NCBI GenBank assembly: GCA_036493915.1 | Contig: DASXPA010000056.1 | Location: 1-17,684 of the forward strand | Direction: 5' to 3' | Origin: Palsa-1392 sp036493915 | Lineage (GTDB): Bacteria > Verrucomicrobiota > Verrucomicrobiia > Chthoniobacterales > UBA10450 | DNA length: 17,684 nt | Part shown: one piece after another, positions 1-8,405 of the stretch | Position numbering within the stretch: the stretch's first letter is position 1 | Layout of the letters: each line of letters opens with the position of its first letter | Notes under the pieces: generated by a model | Seen by the model: the letters and a program-made list of their open reading frames with translations, nothing else | What the model was told of the DNA's origin: nothing | The model's database searches: none | Made by a program: the position numbers and the translations under genes

Positions 1-262
1 GCAGGCTGATGAGCAAGAGAGCCGGGACAATGAGCAGAAGGAGAATATGTTGGAGCATGTGCGCGCTAAAGAGATAGCCATCGGCGAGGGCGTTGATCGG
101 CGAGAGCAGCGTAAGAAGGAAAATGACCACTGCCGCCAGGAACCACCCGAGGCGTCTAGTTATACCGAATACCATGAGATAAGCGGCGAGGGCGACGGCC
201 GCGGTTAGCAGAGCGGCTGGATTCCATGACCAGGCAGAGAGTAGGAATTGTTGAGTGCTCAT
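1..262 (-). CDS. ctaG: CtaG-like cytochrome c oxidase assembly membrane protein (3' end outside window)
   Basis: Only the first 87 codons are present; the gene runs off the left edge. The start ATG (262-260) overlaps the stop of the oxidase I-III gene as ATGA, which supports this start and suggests translational coupling. The visible protein begins MSTQQFLLSAWSWNP, then a first hydrophobic helix (about residues 17-33), a second (about 38-55, WFLAAVVIFLLTLLSP), and the segment LFSAHMLQHILLLLIVPALL. The SAHMxQHxLL pattern is typical of the caa3_CtaG family, multi-helix membrane proteins that help assemble caa3-type oxidases in Bacillus and relatives. Its place as last visible gene of the oxidase operon fits that role. 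The family call rests on this motif and on context; the diagnostic later helices are outside the window. Confidence 0.8.
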   Translation of the reverse strand, partial: MSTQQFLLSAWSWNPAALLTAAVALAAYLMVFGITRRLGWFLAAVVIFLLTLLSPINALADGYLFSAHMLQHILLLLIVPALLLISL

Positions 263-2487
263 AGAAAGCGGGGCAAGATGTAAACCACCGAGAGAACGAA
301 AACCCAGACGACATCGACAAAGTGCCAGTAGAGTCCAACTGCGACGAGTGCGGGCCAGGGACGCTTTTTCGAATCGCCGGCCACAGCCAGCCCGAGCAGG
401 ATCAGGAGCGCAATCAGTCCCACACAAACGTGTAACCCATGAAAGCCAGTCAGGGTAAAGAACGAGGTGGTGAAAAGATTTGTGTTTACCCTCACTCCAC
501 TCCTAAACAGATGCCAATACTCGAAGGTCTGGCCGCCGATGAAAATAAACCCGAGAACGATCGTCGCGATGAGCCAGCCAATCATCCGCCGCCGTTGGTT
601 ATTATGCAGACCGGTTTCCGCGCGCCAGATGGTAAAGCTGCTTGCGAAAAGACAGATACTAAAGAGACCGGTCTGAAGGACGTCCAACCCTTTTGCATTC
701 GGCCCCGCCTCGGGAATAGCGGTATAGTAGAGAAAGGCAAGGATGAGCACGCCGAAGAAGCCGCTCTCTGAGATAATGAACGAGGCAATGCTGGTTTTAT
801 TCTTTTCCGGTTTAAACTGATCCGCTTTGCCTCGGCTTCCGACAACTGGATCCGGCCGATCAGGATTCGCGATATCCCAGAGTGGTCGCCGACTAGTGAT
901 GGGCGGCAGGGCGCGAAAATTTTCATGCGGCGGCGGCGAGGTGGTGGCCCATTCAAGCGTCCAGGCATTCCAGGGATTGTTCCCGGCTTTCTCGCCAAAC
1001 AGAAGGCTTACCACCAGGTTCCAAACGAAAACAAGCGAGGCCGCCGCCATAAAGAACGCGCCGACGGTTGAGACCATATTCATCCAACCCCAGCCCGGCA
1101 GATCGGCATAGGTGTAAATGCGCCGCGCCATCCCGGCGAGACCGAGGAAGTGCTGCGTAATAAAGGTCATGTTAAAACCAATGACCATGAGCCAGAAGCT
1201 CCATTTCCCGAGTCGCTCGGAAAGGAGGCGGCCGCTCATCTTTGGAACCCAGTAGTGAAGAGCGCCGAGGATCGCGAAGACAATCAAGCCAACGAAGACA
1301 AAGTGAAAGTGTGCCACGAGGTAGTAACTGTTCTTCGTCTGCCAATCGAGCGGCGCGACGGCGTGACTTACTCCCGTTAGGCCGGCAAGGAGGAATTGAA
1401 GCAGCGCGGCGATGCAGAAGAGCATCGGCGTATCAAAGTGGATACGACCGCCGATCATGGTCGCGCTCCAGTTCAAGACTTTCACCCCGGTCGGAATTGC
1501 GATCAGCATGCTCGAAGCGACGAAGAACAAATCGACCGTATGCCCGAGTCCGACCGTAAACATGTGGTGCGCCCAGACTCCCAGGCTGAGAAAGGCAATT
1601 GCGACCGTCGAACCGGCGACAAACTCGTAGCCAAAGATCGGCTTGCGTGAGAAGACCGGAATTATTTCCGACAAAAGCCCGAAGGCGGGAATGGCGACAA
1701 TGTAAACCTCGGGATGCCCGAAAGCCCAGAAGATGTGCTGCCACATAATGGCTGATCCGCCGGGAACGAGAAAGAAGTGGGCGTGGAGGAGACGATCGAT
1801 CAGCAGCATGACCAGTCCGGCGTTCAGCACCGGCAAGGCAAGGATGACCAGAAACGCGTTCACGAAAATCATCCAAGTAAAGAGCGGCAGGCGTCGCAGC
1901 GTCATTTGGGGCGTGCGGCTGCAAAGAACGGTGGCGATGAAATTGATGTTGGCGCCGACTGAGCCGATACCCAGGACTAACAAGGAGAGCGCCCAGTAAT
2001 CCACGCCCGACTGCGATGAGTAAGGCGTCTCACTGAGCGGCGCATAGGCAAACCAGCCAACCGCCGGTGCGCCACCGGAGAGAAAGCTGAAGTGCAGCAA
2101 GATGCCGCCAAACGGCACCAGCCAAAAGCTATAAGCATTCAGCCGCGGGAACGCCATGTCGCGTGCGCCGATCTGGAGGGGGACAATGTAATTGGCAAGG
2201 CCAAAGAGCACCGGCATGGCCACCAGAAAAATCATCGTCGTCCCATGCATGGTAAAGACCATGTTGTAAGTGTCCGGATGAAGCAGCGTGCTGTTCGGCA
2301 CAGCGAGCTGAAGCCGGATAAGCAGCGCCTCGATTCCTCCGACGACGAAGAAGACCAGCCCGGTCATCATGTAAAGGATGCCGATCCGCTTGTGATCGAC
2401 AGTCGAGAGCCAGGCCATCTTCCAATGCTCCCGCTCCTCGGGAGATAGGATCCCAGTGCGTTGCAGGACAGCGGCGATCTCGCTCAT
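259..2487 (-). CDS. ctaD/ctaE: caa3-type cytochrome c oxidase, fused subunit I and III
   Basis: 742 aa, a fusion of the catalytic subunit I (about 1-510) to a short five-helix subunit III (about 565-742). Subunit I reduces O2 to water and pumps protons. Visible ligands are H81 (low-spin heme), H258 and Y262 in HPEVY, H307/H308 (CuB), and H393/H395 in AHFHF (hemes). D110 in GARDMAFPR, E260 in HPEVY and K336 in PTGVK mark the D and K proton channels, so this is an A1-type enzyme. The linker (510-565) is polar and proline-rich. The subunit III part shows SESGFFG, the FxGxxxEY-like segment IGGQTFEYWH, GFHGLHV and YWHFVDVVWVF. A I-III fusion is known from Thermus thermophilus caa3 oxidase. ATGA overlaps join it to subunit II upstream and ctaG downstream. 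One oddity: the usual HDT before YYxVAHFH reads KNS (385-387), so residues that bind Mg in mitochondrial and Paracoccus-type enzymes are replaced. Confidence 0.95.
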   Translation of the reverse strand: MSEIAAVLQRTGILSPEEREHWKMAWLSTVDHKRIGILYMMTGLVFFVVGGIEALLIRLQLAVPNSTLLHPDTYNMVFTMHGTTMIFLVAMPVLFGLANYIVPLQIGARDMAFPRLNAYSFWLVPFGGILLHFSFLSGGAPAVGWFAYAPLSETPYSSQSGVDYWALSLLVLGIGSVGANINFIATVLCSRTPQMTLRRLPLFTWMIFVNAFLVILALPVLNAGLVMLLIDRLLHAHFFLVPGGSAIMWQHIFWAFGHPEVYIVAIPAFGLLSEIIPVFSRKPIFGYEFVAGSTVAIAFLSLGVWAHHMFTVGLGHTVDLFFVASSMLIAIPTGVKVLNWSATMIGGRIHFDTPMLFCIAALLQFLLAGLTGVSHAVAPLDWQTKNSYYLVAHFHFVFVGLIVFAILGALHYWVPKMSGRLLSERLGKWSFWLMVIGFNMTFITQHFLGLAGMARRIYTYADLPGWGWMNMVSTVGAFFMAAASLVFVWNLVVSLLFGEKAGNNPWNAWTLEWATTSPPPHENFRALPPITSRRPLWDIANPDRPDPVVGSRGKADQFKPEKNKTSIASFIISESGFFGVLILAFLYYTAIPEAGPNAKGLDVLQTGLFSICLFASSFTIWRAETGLHNNQRRRMIGWLIATIVLGFIFIGGQTFEYWHLFRSGVRVNTNLFTTSFFTLTGFHGLHVCVGLIALLILLGLAVAGDSKKRPWPALVAVGLYWHFVDVVWVFVLSVVYILPRFL

Positions 2488-3464
2488 TTCAAAGTCTCAA
2501 TGTAATCAGTGAGTTGAGTCACCTGGCTCTCGGTAAACTTGTAGTCAGGCATCTTTACTCCGGGCTTGATCAGTTGTGGATTAGTTAGCCAGCGGCGTAG
2601 GTTCTCAGGAGTATTCGCGGCCACGCCCGCTCCCAGGATCTTGCGGCTCGCGAAATGAGTTAGATCAGGCCCGACCCCAGCGCTGGCCAGGCTCCCTTTG
2701 ATGGCGTGACAATTCATGCAGCTCGTCTGCTGAAAAAGCGCCCGTCCTTGCAGCGCGCTCGCCCCGATTGGGGTTTGCGCCGGCGCGAGCTGTGCCTGCT
2801 CCCATGCCTGGAATTCCGCCGGCGTCTCCGCTACGACGAGAAAATGCATCCAGGCGTGCTCTGTTCCGCAAAACTCCGAGCAAACTCCGAGATAAGTCTG
2901 CGGATGATCCGATTCAATCCAGATATTGTTTGGATGACCCGGCACGGTTGTCATTTTGCGACCTATCTCCGGCACCCAGAACTCGTGCAAGACATCGGCC
3001 GACTCGAGCCGGATCGAGAGCGGCGTGCCCGCCGGAATGTGAATCTCATTCGCTGTCACCACGCCCGATTTCGGATAGCGCGCCTCCCACCACCATTGAT
3101 GACCGGTGATGACAATGTCAGGTTCCGGAGTCGGCGGTGGATCCGAGGCGTTCATCGTTCTCCAGCTGAGGACAAAGAGCGCGACCACGATCAGAAACGG
3201 GATCGTCGTCCAGACAAGCTCCACCGTTTTGTTACCGGCGACCTGCTTCGGATCGCCTTCGCCTTCGCGCCAGCGACAGCGCATGAGCGCGTAAACAATC
3301 ATGCCGGCGACGACCGCGAAGATGACCGCAAAAATAATTCCCGCCACGATCGCGAGATGGAAAATGGCGCGCGCCTGCGGGGATTGCGGATCGAGAACGG
3401 TCAGCGCATTCATGACGACAAAACGTGTGTTTATCACGGATTCGCTGAACAGTTCCAGCGCCAA
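2484..3464 (-). CDS. ctaC: caa3-type cytochrome c oxidase subunit II with fused cytochrome c domain
   Basis: Electron-entry subunit of the caa3 oxidase, up to 326 aa. Two membrane helices (about 35-60 and 83-102) are followed by the periplasmic cupredoxin domain. CuA ligands are H160 (VLHEFWVPE), C195, E197, C199, H203 and M206 (GVCSEFCGTEHAWMHF). GHQWWWEARYP is the aromatic stretch that receives electrons. The C-terminus (about 235-326) is a class I cytochrome c with CMNCH (C249, C252, H253) and a probable axial Met in GVKMPDY (M305). The start is uncertain. TTG at 3464 has an AAGGG Shine-Dalgarno-like site eight bases upstream, while the first ATG (3413, giving MNALTVLDPQS) has none obvious but a more typical family N-terminus. 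The stop overlaps the start of the I-III fusion as ATGA. It is the first gene of the oxidase operon, 73 bp downstream of the decayed xfp. Confidence 0.94.
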   Translation of the reverse strand: MALELFSESVINTRFVVMNALTVLDPQSPQARAIFHLAIVAGIIFAVIFAVVAGMIVYALMRCRWREGEGDPKQVAGNKTVELVWTTIPFLIVVALFVLSWRTMNASDPPPTPEPDIVITGHQWWWEARYPKSGVVTANEIHIPAGTPLSIRLESADVLHEFWVPEIGRKMTTVPGHPNNIWIESDHPQTYLGVCSEFCGTEHAWMHFLVVAETPAEFQAWEQAQLAPAQTPIGASALQGRALFQQTSCMNCHAIKGSLASAGVGPDLTHFASRKILGAGVAANTPENLRRWLTNPQLIKPGVKMPDYKFTESQVTQLTDYIETLK

Positions 3465-3472
3465 TCAATTTG

Positions 3473-3477
3473 CCCTT
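3473..3477 (-). promoter_or_regulatory. Shine-Dalgarno-like AAGGG supporting the TTG start of ctaC
   Basis: On the minus strand AAGGG is followed by eight bases and then TTG GCG CTG GAA. This spacing is good for a ribosome binding site and is the main argument for the longer, TTG-initiated subunit II. The competing ATG at 3413 lacks a comparable site. Confidence 0.4.
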
Positions 3478-3537
3478 CGCATTTGGCGACGAACCCAGTC
3501 GCCTTTCTCCTGGGGCTATTTTGCCAATCTCTGAGAT

Positions 3538-5944
3538 TCAGCCCGAGCGACGTTTCCTCGTTTTTCGACCCGGGTCGGCGGACCATTTCCAGTCGCGGAT
3601 TTCAGGCATGTCCTGGTCATACTTGTGAATGTAAGTGCGATGCTCGATGAGTTTGTCGCGGATGGCTTGTTTGGCGTAGGCCGCGCGGGCGCCGAGCGGG
3701 CACGCGATCGATGACATCGCCAACGAGATGGAAACGGTCGAGGTCGTTCAGGACCACCATGTCAAACGGTGTCGTCGTGGTGCCCTCTTCCTTGTAACCA
3801 CGCACGTGCATGTTGTCGTGGTTGGTTCTTCGATAAGTCAGGCGATGAATCAGCCAGGGATAACCGTGATAGGCGAAGATGATCGGTTTATCTTTCGTGA
3901 AGAGCGCGTCGAAGTCTTTGTCGCTTAATCCGTGGGGATGCTCACTCTTAGGTTGTAGCGTCATGAGATCGACTACGTTGACGACTCGGACTTTGAGTTG
4001 TGGCAGGTGTTGACGGAGTAAATCGACCGCCGCCAGCGTCTCCAACGTAGGCACATCGCCGGCGCAGCCCATGACGACATCCGGTTCGACTCCTTCATCG
4101 TTGCTTGCCCATTCGAAGATGCCGATGCCAGCGCTGCAATGCTTGATCGCGGCATCCATGTCGAGCCACTGCGGGCTCGGTTGTTTCCCGGCGACAATGA
4201 CATTGACATAGTCACGGCTGCGCAGGCAGTGATCCGTAACCGATAGCAAGGTGTTGGCATCCGGCGGCAGATAGACTCTCACGATCTCGGCTTTCTTATT
4301 CATAACGTGGTCGATAAAGCCGGGGTCCTGATGGCTGAAGCCGTTGTGATCCTGCCGCCAGACATGGGAAGTGAGCAGGTAGTTGAGCGAAGCGATCGGT
4401 CGTCGCCATGGAATCTGTCGAGTCACCTTCAGCCACTTGGCGTGCTGATTGAACATCGAGTCGATGATGTGAATGAAGGCTTCGTAACAGGAAAAGAAAC
4501 CGTGCCGCCCAGTCAGGAGGTAGCCTTCGAGCCAGCCCTGGCATTGATGCTCGCTGAGCATTTCCATGACGCGGCCGTCTGGCGAGACGTGATCGTCGCT
4601 CGGCAGGATTTCCGCAGTCGAGCATCGGCTGGTCGTCTCAAAGACGGCGGTCCAGCGGTTCGACGCGGTCTCGTCAGGACTGAAGACCCGGAAGTTTCGC
4701 TGCTCGGCGCTCAACGCGAGCACGTCGCGGACGAACTCGCCCTGCACGCGGGTAGCTTCCGCGTTGACGGCGCCCGGCCTTGGGACCTCGACAGCATAGT
4801 CGCGGAAATCCGGGAGACGCAGATCGCGGAGTAGCTGCCCGCCATTGGCATGCGGGTTGGCGCTCATGCGCCGATCTCCTTTAGGTGCGAGGTCAAATAG
4901 CTTAGCGCGCAGTCGCCCCTTCTCGTCGAATAACTCTTTCGGGCGATAACTCTTCATCCACCTTTCCAGAATCTTGACGTGCCCGGATGACTCATGTTGC
5001 CCATCGTCACTTGGTGGGAGCGGAAAGATCCTTCGGTTTGTTTGCCGTCCACTTCCTTTGGACCGGTCCAGCCTTTCGGGGAACGGAGGATGATCATCGG
5101 CCAGCGTGGCCGTTCTTTGAAACCATGAGTTCGGGCGTCGCGCTGGATCTGCTCAATCTTAGCGATGACTTCGTCGAGGGTCGCCGCCATCAGTTGGTGC
5201 ATCGTCTCCGGATCGTCGCCCTCGACAAAGTAAGGCGTGTAACCGTAGCCGCGGAAGAGTGCCTCCAGTTGTTCGTGCGGGATTCGAGCCAACACAGTTG
5301 GTCCGGCAATCTTGTATCCGTTCAAATGCAGGATCGGCAGCACCGCTCCGTCGCGCACCGGGTTAAGGAACTTGTTTGAATGCCAGCTCGTCGCGAGCGG
5401 TCCTGTCTCCGCTTCGCCGTCACCGACCACTGGAAGCAACAAGGAGGTCAGGATTATCAAAGGCTGCGCCGTAAGCGTGGGAGAGAGAATAACCTAATTC
5501 ACCCCCTTCATGGATCGAGCCGGGAGTTTCCGGGGCGACGTGGCTTGGGATACCACCAGGAAAAGAGAACTGAGTGAAGAGTCGCTTTATCCCGGCTTCG
5601 TCCTGCGAAATGTTGGGATAGACTTCGCTGTAAGTTCCTTCCAGATAAGCGTTGGCGACTAATCCTGGACCGCCGTGCCCAGGACCGGTGACATAGATCA
5701 CACTTAAGTCGCGCTCTTTGATGATGCGATTGAGATGCACATAGATGAAATTCAATCCCGGTGTCGTGCCCCAATGTCCGAGCAGGCGGGGTTTGATGTG
5801 CTCAAGCTTGAGCGGCTTTTTCAGAAGTGGATTATCGTAAAGGTAGATCTGGCCGACCGAGAGTTAGTTAGCAGCGTGCCAACAAGCATCGATCTTGCGC
5901 AGTAGCTCCTTGGAGAGTGACTTTTTGTTAGGGCTCTTTTTTAT
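3538..5944 (-). pseudogene. xfp: Phosphoketolase (xylulose-5-P/fructose-6-P), disrupted by a stop and three frameshifts
   Basis: An intact phosphoketolase of about 790-800 aa would cleave xylulose-5-P or fructose-6-P with phosphate to acetyl phosphate using thiamine diphosphate. Family sequence is readable end to end but in broken pieces: LSVGQIYLYDNPLL, GPGHGGPGLVANAYLEGTYS, GDGEAETGPLATSW, RSHQV, QDHNGFSHQDPGFIDHV, RRTNHDNMHVRGYKEEG, MPEIRDWKW. The lesions are: TAA at 5866-5864 where the family has Tyr (HAAN-Y-LSVGQ); an extra base near 5431 (VAS/VVGDGEAETG); a missing base near 4981 (HPG/HVKILERWMKSYRP); and a two-base loss (or one-base gain) near 3696-3700 (DRVPA/LGARAAYAKQ). The expected start overlaps the fba stop but reads ATA (5944-5942) instead of ATG. 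Catalytic motifs are otherwise well preserved, so inactivation seems recent. Sequencing error is possible, but neighbouring genes show no such damage. The C-terminus runs about 14 residues past the usual end. Confidence 0.9.
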
Positions 5945-6981
5945 GATGATTTCTCCATCTCGGCTGAATACTTCCCAAACCGCGCCGCGCCATTGCAGTG
6001 CGCGCGATGATAGAGCGCCTTTTGTGCGGCAGGAACATTTTCCGGCTGTCCCGCCCACGCCGTTAGCGCCGGTGTTTGTAGCGCGCGCCCGAAGGAAAAG
6101 CCGAGCTCCCATGGCTGTTCGCCGCGGGCGTTGATCGCATTCAGGTTGCGCGTCGCATCGATATCACTTAAGCCGCCGGAGAGAAAAACGATGCCGGGAA
6201 CGGCCGCGGGGACGACCCGTCGCAAACATCGCAGGGTTGCTTCCGCGACTTCTGCCGGCTCGGCCCGCTGCGGGCATTCCTTGCCTGAGACAATCATGTT
6301 GGGCTTGAGCAGCATTCCTTTCAGCGCCACGCGATGTTCCGCTAAGGCAGCGAAGACCGTTTCCAAGGCTGCAATCGTGACTTCTTCGCAGCGTCCGATG
6401 GTATGATTCCCATCCATCAGCACTTCCGGTTCAACGATCGGGACGAGCCTGGCTTCCTGGCTCAAAGCCGCGAATCGCGCCAGTGCGTGCGCATTACTTC
6501 GCAGGCAGGTGGGCGATGGAATGTCGTCGCCGATCGTGATCACCGCGCGCCACTTGGTGAATTCCGCGCCGAGCTTCTTATATTCCGCCAGCCGGTCGCG
6601 CAGTCCGTCCAATCCTTCCGTGACTTTCTCGCCGGGAAAATGAGCCAGAGCCTTGGCTCCTTTGTCGACCTTGATCCCGGGAATAATATCCTGCCGCGTC
6701 AATAATTCGATCAGCGGCTGCCCGTTCGCGTCAAGTTGTCGGAGTGTTTCATCGAAAAGAATGACGCCACTGATGAACTCACCCAACTTCGGCGTGGAAA
6801 ACAGAGTCGCACGATAGTCGCGCCGATTCTCTTCCGTTGACTCTACGCCGATGGTCTTCAGGCGTTTCTCGATCGTTGGCGTGCTTTCGTCCGCGGCGAG
6901 AATTCCTTTGCCGGGAGCGACAAGCTTTTGCGCTACCTCAGACAATGATGACTTATCCGTCGGATTGGTTTTCATAATCAT
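5941..6981 (-). CDS. fba: Class I fructose-bisphosphate aldolase
   Basis: 346 aa, close to the usual length of animal-type class I aldolases. It interconverts fructose-1,6-bisphosphate with glyceraldehyde-3-P and dihydroxyacetone-P through a lysine Schiff base, without metal. Visible catalytic residues are D31 in ILAADES, K143 in FTKWR, E184/E186 in PIVEPEVL, K226 (Schiff base) in LLKPNM, and the phosphate-binding FLSGGLSD (267-273). The C-terminus GAARFGKYSAEMEKSS lacks the terminal Tyr of muscle aldolase. The start ATG (6981-6979) overlaps the ackA stop as ATGA. The stop TAA (5943-5941) overlaps the position where xfp should start. It sits between ackA and the broken xfp in a sugar-phosphate to acetate cluster and appears fully intact. 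Confidence 0.96.
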   Translation of the reverse strand: MIMKTNPTDKSSLSEVAQKLVAPGKGILAADESTPTIEKRLKTIGVESTEENRRDYRATLFSTPKLGEFISGVILFDETLRQLDANGQPLIELLTRQDIIPGIKVDKGAKALAHFPGEKVTEGLDGLRDRLAEYKKLGAEFTKWRAVITIGDDIPSPTCLRSNAHALARFAALSQEARLVPIVEPEVLMDGNHTIGRCEEVTIAALETVFAALAEHRVALKGMLLKPNMIVSGKECPQRAEPAEVAEATLRCLRRVVPAAVPGIVFLSGGLSDIDATRNLNAINARGEQPWELGFSFGRALQTPALTAWAGQPENVPAAQKALYHRAHCNGAARFGKYSAEMEKSS

Positions 6982-8192
6982 ATCCCTTGCGGATGACTCA
7001 GAAGCCGCGCCACCGCGCGGGCGATCATTCGCTCCTCATCCGTAGGAATAACGCGCACCGTCACTCGATCGGTTCCGGAAGAGATGACATCGACGCCAGT
7101 TTCGTTCTTCCTTTGGTCGAGCACGAGACCGAGAAAATCCAACCCGTCGCAGATGCGGTGGCGGGTTACGCCGCTGTTCTCGCCGATACCGCCGGCGAAG
7201 ACCAGTGTGTCGAGGCCGCCCAAGGCAGCGGCGAAGGCGCCGATGCGTTTCTTTATTTCATAACAAAAGAGCGCTACCGCTTCCGCCGCACGCAGATCGT
7301 CCATTTCCCGCGCTAAGAGCTCGCGAAGATCGGAACTGGTTTCAGATACTCCGAGCAGACCCGATTGACTGTTGACCATCTGGTGAAACTCCTGCGCTGT
7401 CATTTGCTCGGTCTGCGCCAGAAACCAAACCAGCCCAGGATCGAGATCACCTGCCGGCGTGCTCATCGGCACGCCAGACGCGGGAGTGAAACTCATCGTC
7501 GTCTCGATACTTTTTCCATCCCGCACCGCGGCGAGACTCGCGCCACTGCCGAGATGCGCGAGGATCACCCGACCTTGCGCGGCTTGTGGGCCAGCCACGC
7601 GCGCGAGCTCTTCCATGAGATAGGAGTAGGAAAGACCGTGAAAGCCGTAGCGTCGCACGCCCCGGGCTGCGAACTTGCGCGGGATAGGAATTATCTGCGC
7701 GACCCGCGGCATCTGCCGATGAAAAGCAGTATCGAAACAGGCAATCTGGACTGCATGTGGGCAGCGCTGTCGCAAGAGCTCGATCAGGGCAATCTCGGCC
7801 GGCAGATGCTCGGGATCGAATGGGCTAATGCGATGCAGCTCATCGAGTAGCTCAGATGTAATGAGTTGGGGCTCGTAAAAGTGCGGACCGCCATGCACGA
7901 CGCGATGCCCAATCGCGCGAATGTCCGCTCCGTGGGTCGCGCTGCGAATGCGTTCCATCAATTGAGCAAGATAACCAGTATGATCAGGCGCGGAAATGGG
8001 CGTCCGCTCCGTCTCCTCGCCGGACGCATTCCGCAGGCTAAGATTCTGATCGGGCGAACCGATGCCTCCTACGCTTCCGGAAATGACGCGCTCCGGCTCC
8101 TTTTCACTGCGGAAGAGCGCGAACTTCAGGCTCGAAGAGCCGGCGTTCAGCGTCAGAATCATTTGCGCGTCACTCATTCGTTCGTTAGGCAT
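6978..8192 (-). CDS. ackA: Acetate kinase
   Basis: Up to 404 aa; acetyl phosphate + ADP to acetate + ATP. ASKHA fold with ILTLNAGSSSLKF (12-24), GHRVVHGG (R97), FDTAFH (D154), FHGLSY, HLGSGASLAAV (213-223), FAGGIGENS (332-340) and PTDEER (E386/E387) near the C-terminus. Two positions differ from the family pattern: HLGNG reads HLGSG (S216) and GTRSGDLDP reads STPAGDLDP (P246, aligned with the catalytic Arg241 of the Methanosarcina enzyme). Alternative starts are ATG at 8177 (MSDAQM) and at 8162 (MILTLNAG); the last matches most homologues and no clear ribosome site decides. It overlaps fba by ATGA and follows the pfkA remnant. The product would use acetyl phosphate from phosphoketolase, but xfp here is broken. 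Confidence 0.95.
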   Translation of the reverse strand: MPNERMSDAQMILTLNAGSSSLKFALFRSEKEPERVISGSVGGIGSPDQNLSLRNASGEETERTPISAPDHTGYLAQLMERIRSATHGADIRAIGHRVVHGGPHFYEPQLITSELLDELHRISPFDPEHLPAEIALIELLRQRCPHAVQIACFDTAFHRQMPRVAQIIPIPRKFAARGVRRYGFHGLSYSYLMEELARVAGPQAAQGRVILAHLGSGASLAAVRDGKSIETTMSFTPASGVPMSTPAGDLDPGLVWFLAQTEQMTAQEFHQMVNSQSGLLGVSETSSDLRELLAREMDDLRAAEAVALFCYEIKKRIGAFAAALGGLDTLVFAGGIGENSGVTRHRICDGLDFLGLVLDQRKNETGVDVISSGTDRVTVRVIPTDEERMIARAVARLLSHPQGI

Positions 8193-8332
8193 GCATGACT
8201 CTGCGTAAACCTATTTCGCGAGACTTTGCGCCAAGGCCGCGCGCTCCGAAGGGAACAGGCGATGGCGCGAATAGCGGCGTTCATTCCGGGCGCGTCGCCG
8301 CCGCTGGTCAGGAGTGCGATCCGTTTCATCAT
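8174..8332 (-). pseudogene. pfkA: Remnant of 6-phosphofructokinase (internal deletion)
   Basis: Starting at ATG 8332 (or the adjacent ATG 8329) the minus strand reads MMKRIALLTSGGDAPGMNAA then IRAIA. This is the N-terminus of ATP-dependent phosphofructokinases, whose LTSGGDxxGMNAxIR is the ATP-binding glycine-rich loop. The next codons (CSLRSARPWRKV) no longer resemble the enzyme, and the frame closes after 52 codons at TGA 8176-8174. A full enzyme has more than 300 residues, so over 85% is missing. In another frame the downstream bases read LFPSERAALAQSLAK and stop at TAG (8213-8211). This could be the original C-terminus joined out of frame by a large deletion near 8257-8263; that part is inference. 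Order and strand fit an ancestral pfkA-ackA-fba-xfp cluster. Too short for function. Confidence 0.75.
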
Positions 8333-8405
8333 GGAGTAACCAAGAGGTAGTGACCGAATTAATCAAAGCGCAACCCCGCGGGCTGGAGGCCGGAATCGAG
8401 AAACA

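Noticed and set aside
2706..3650. 314-codon plus-strand frame opposite subunit II
   Set aside because: It is antisense to CuA and cytochrome c motifs, is very Arg/His-rich, and has no recognisable domain.
4307..4834. 175-codon plus-strand frame opposite the phosphoketolase remnant
   Set aside because: It mirrors conserved phosphoketolase codons and has no family resemblance of its own.
3617..5755. Separate hypothetical genes for each phosphoketolase fragment
   Set aside because: The fragments join into one collinear phosphoketolase with single-base frame changes, so they are pieces of one broken gene.
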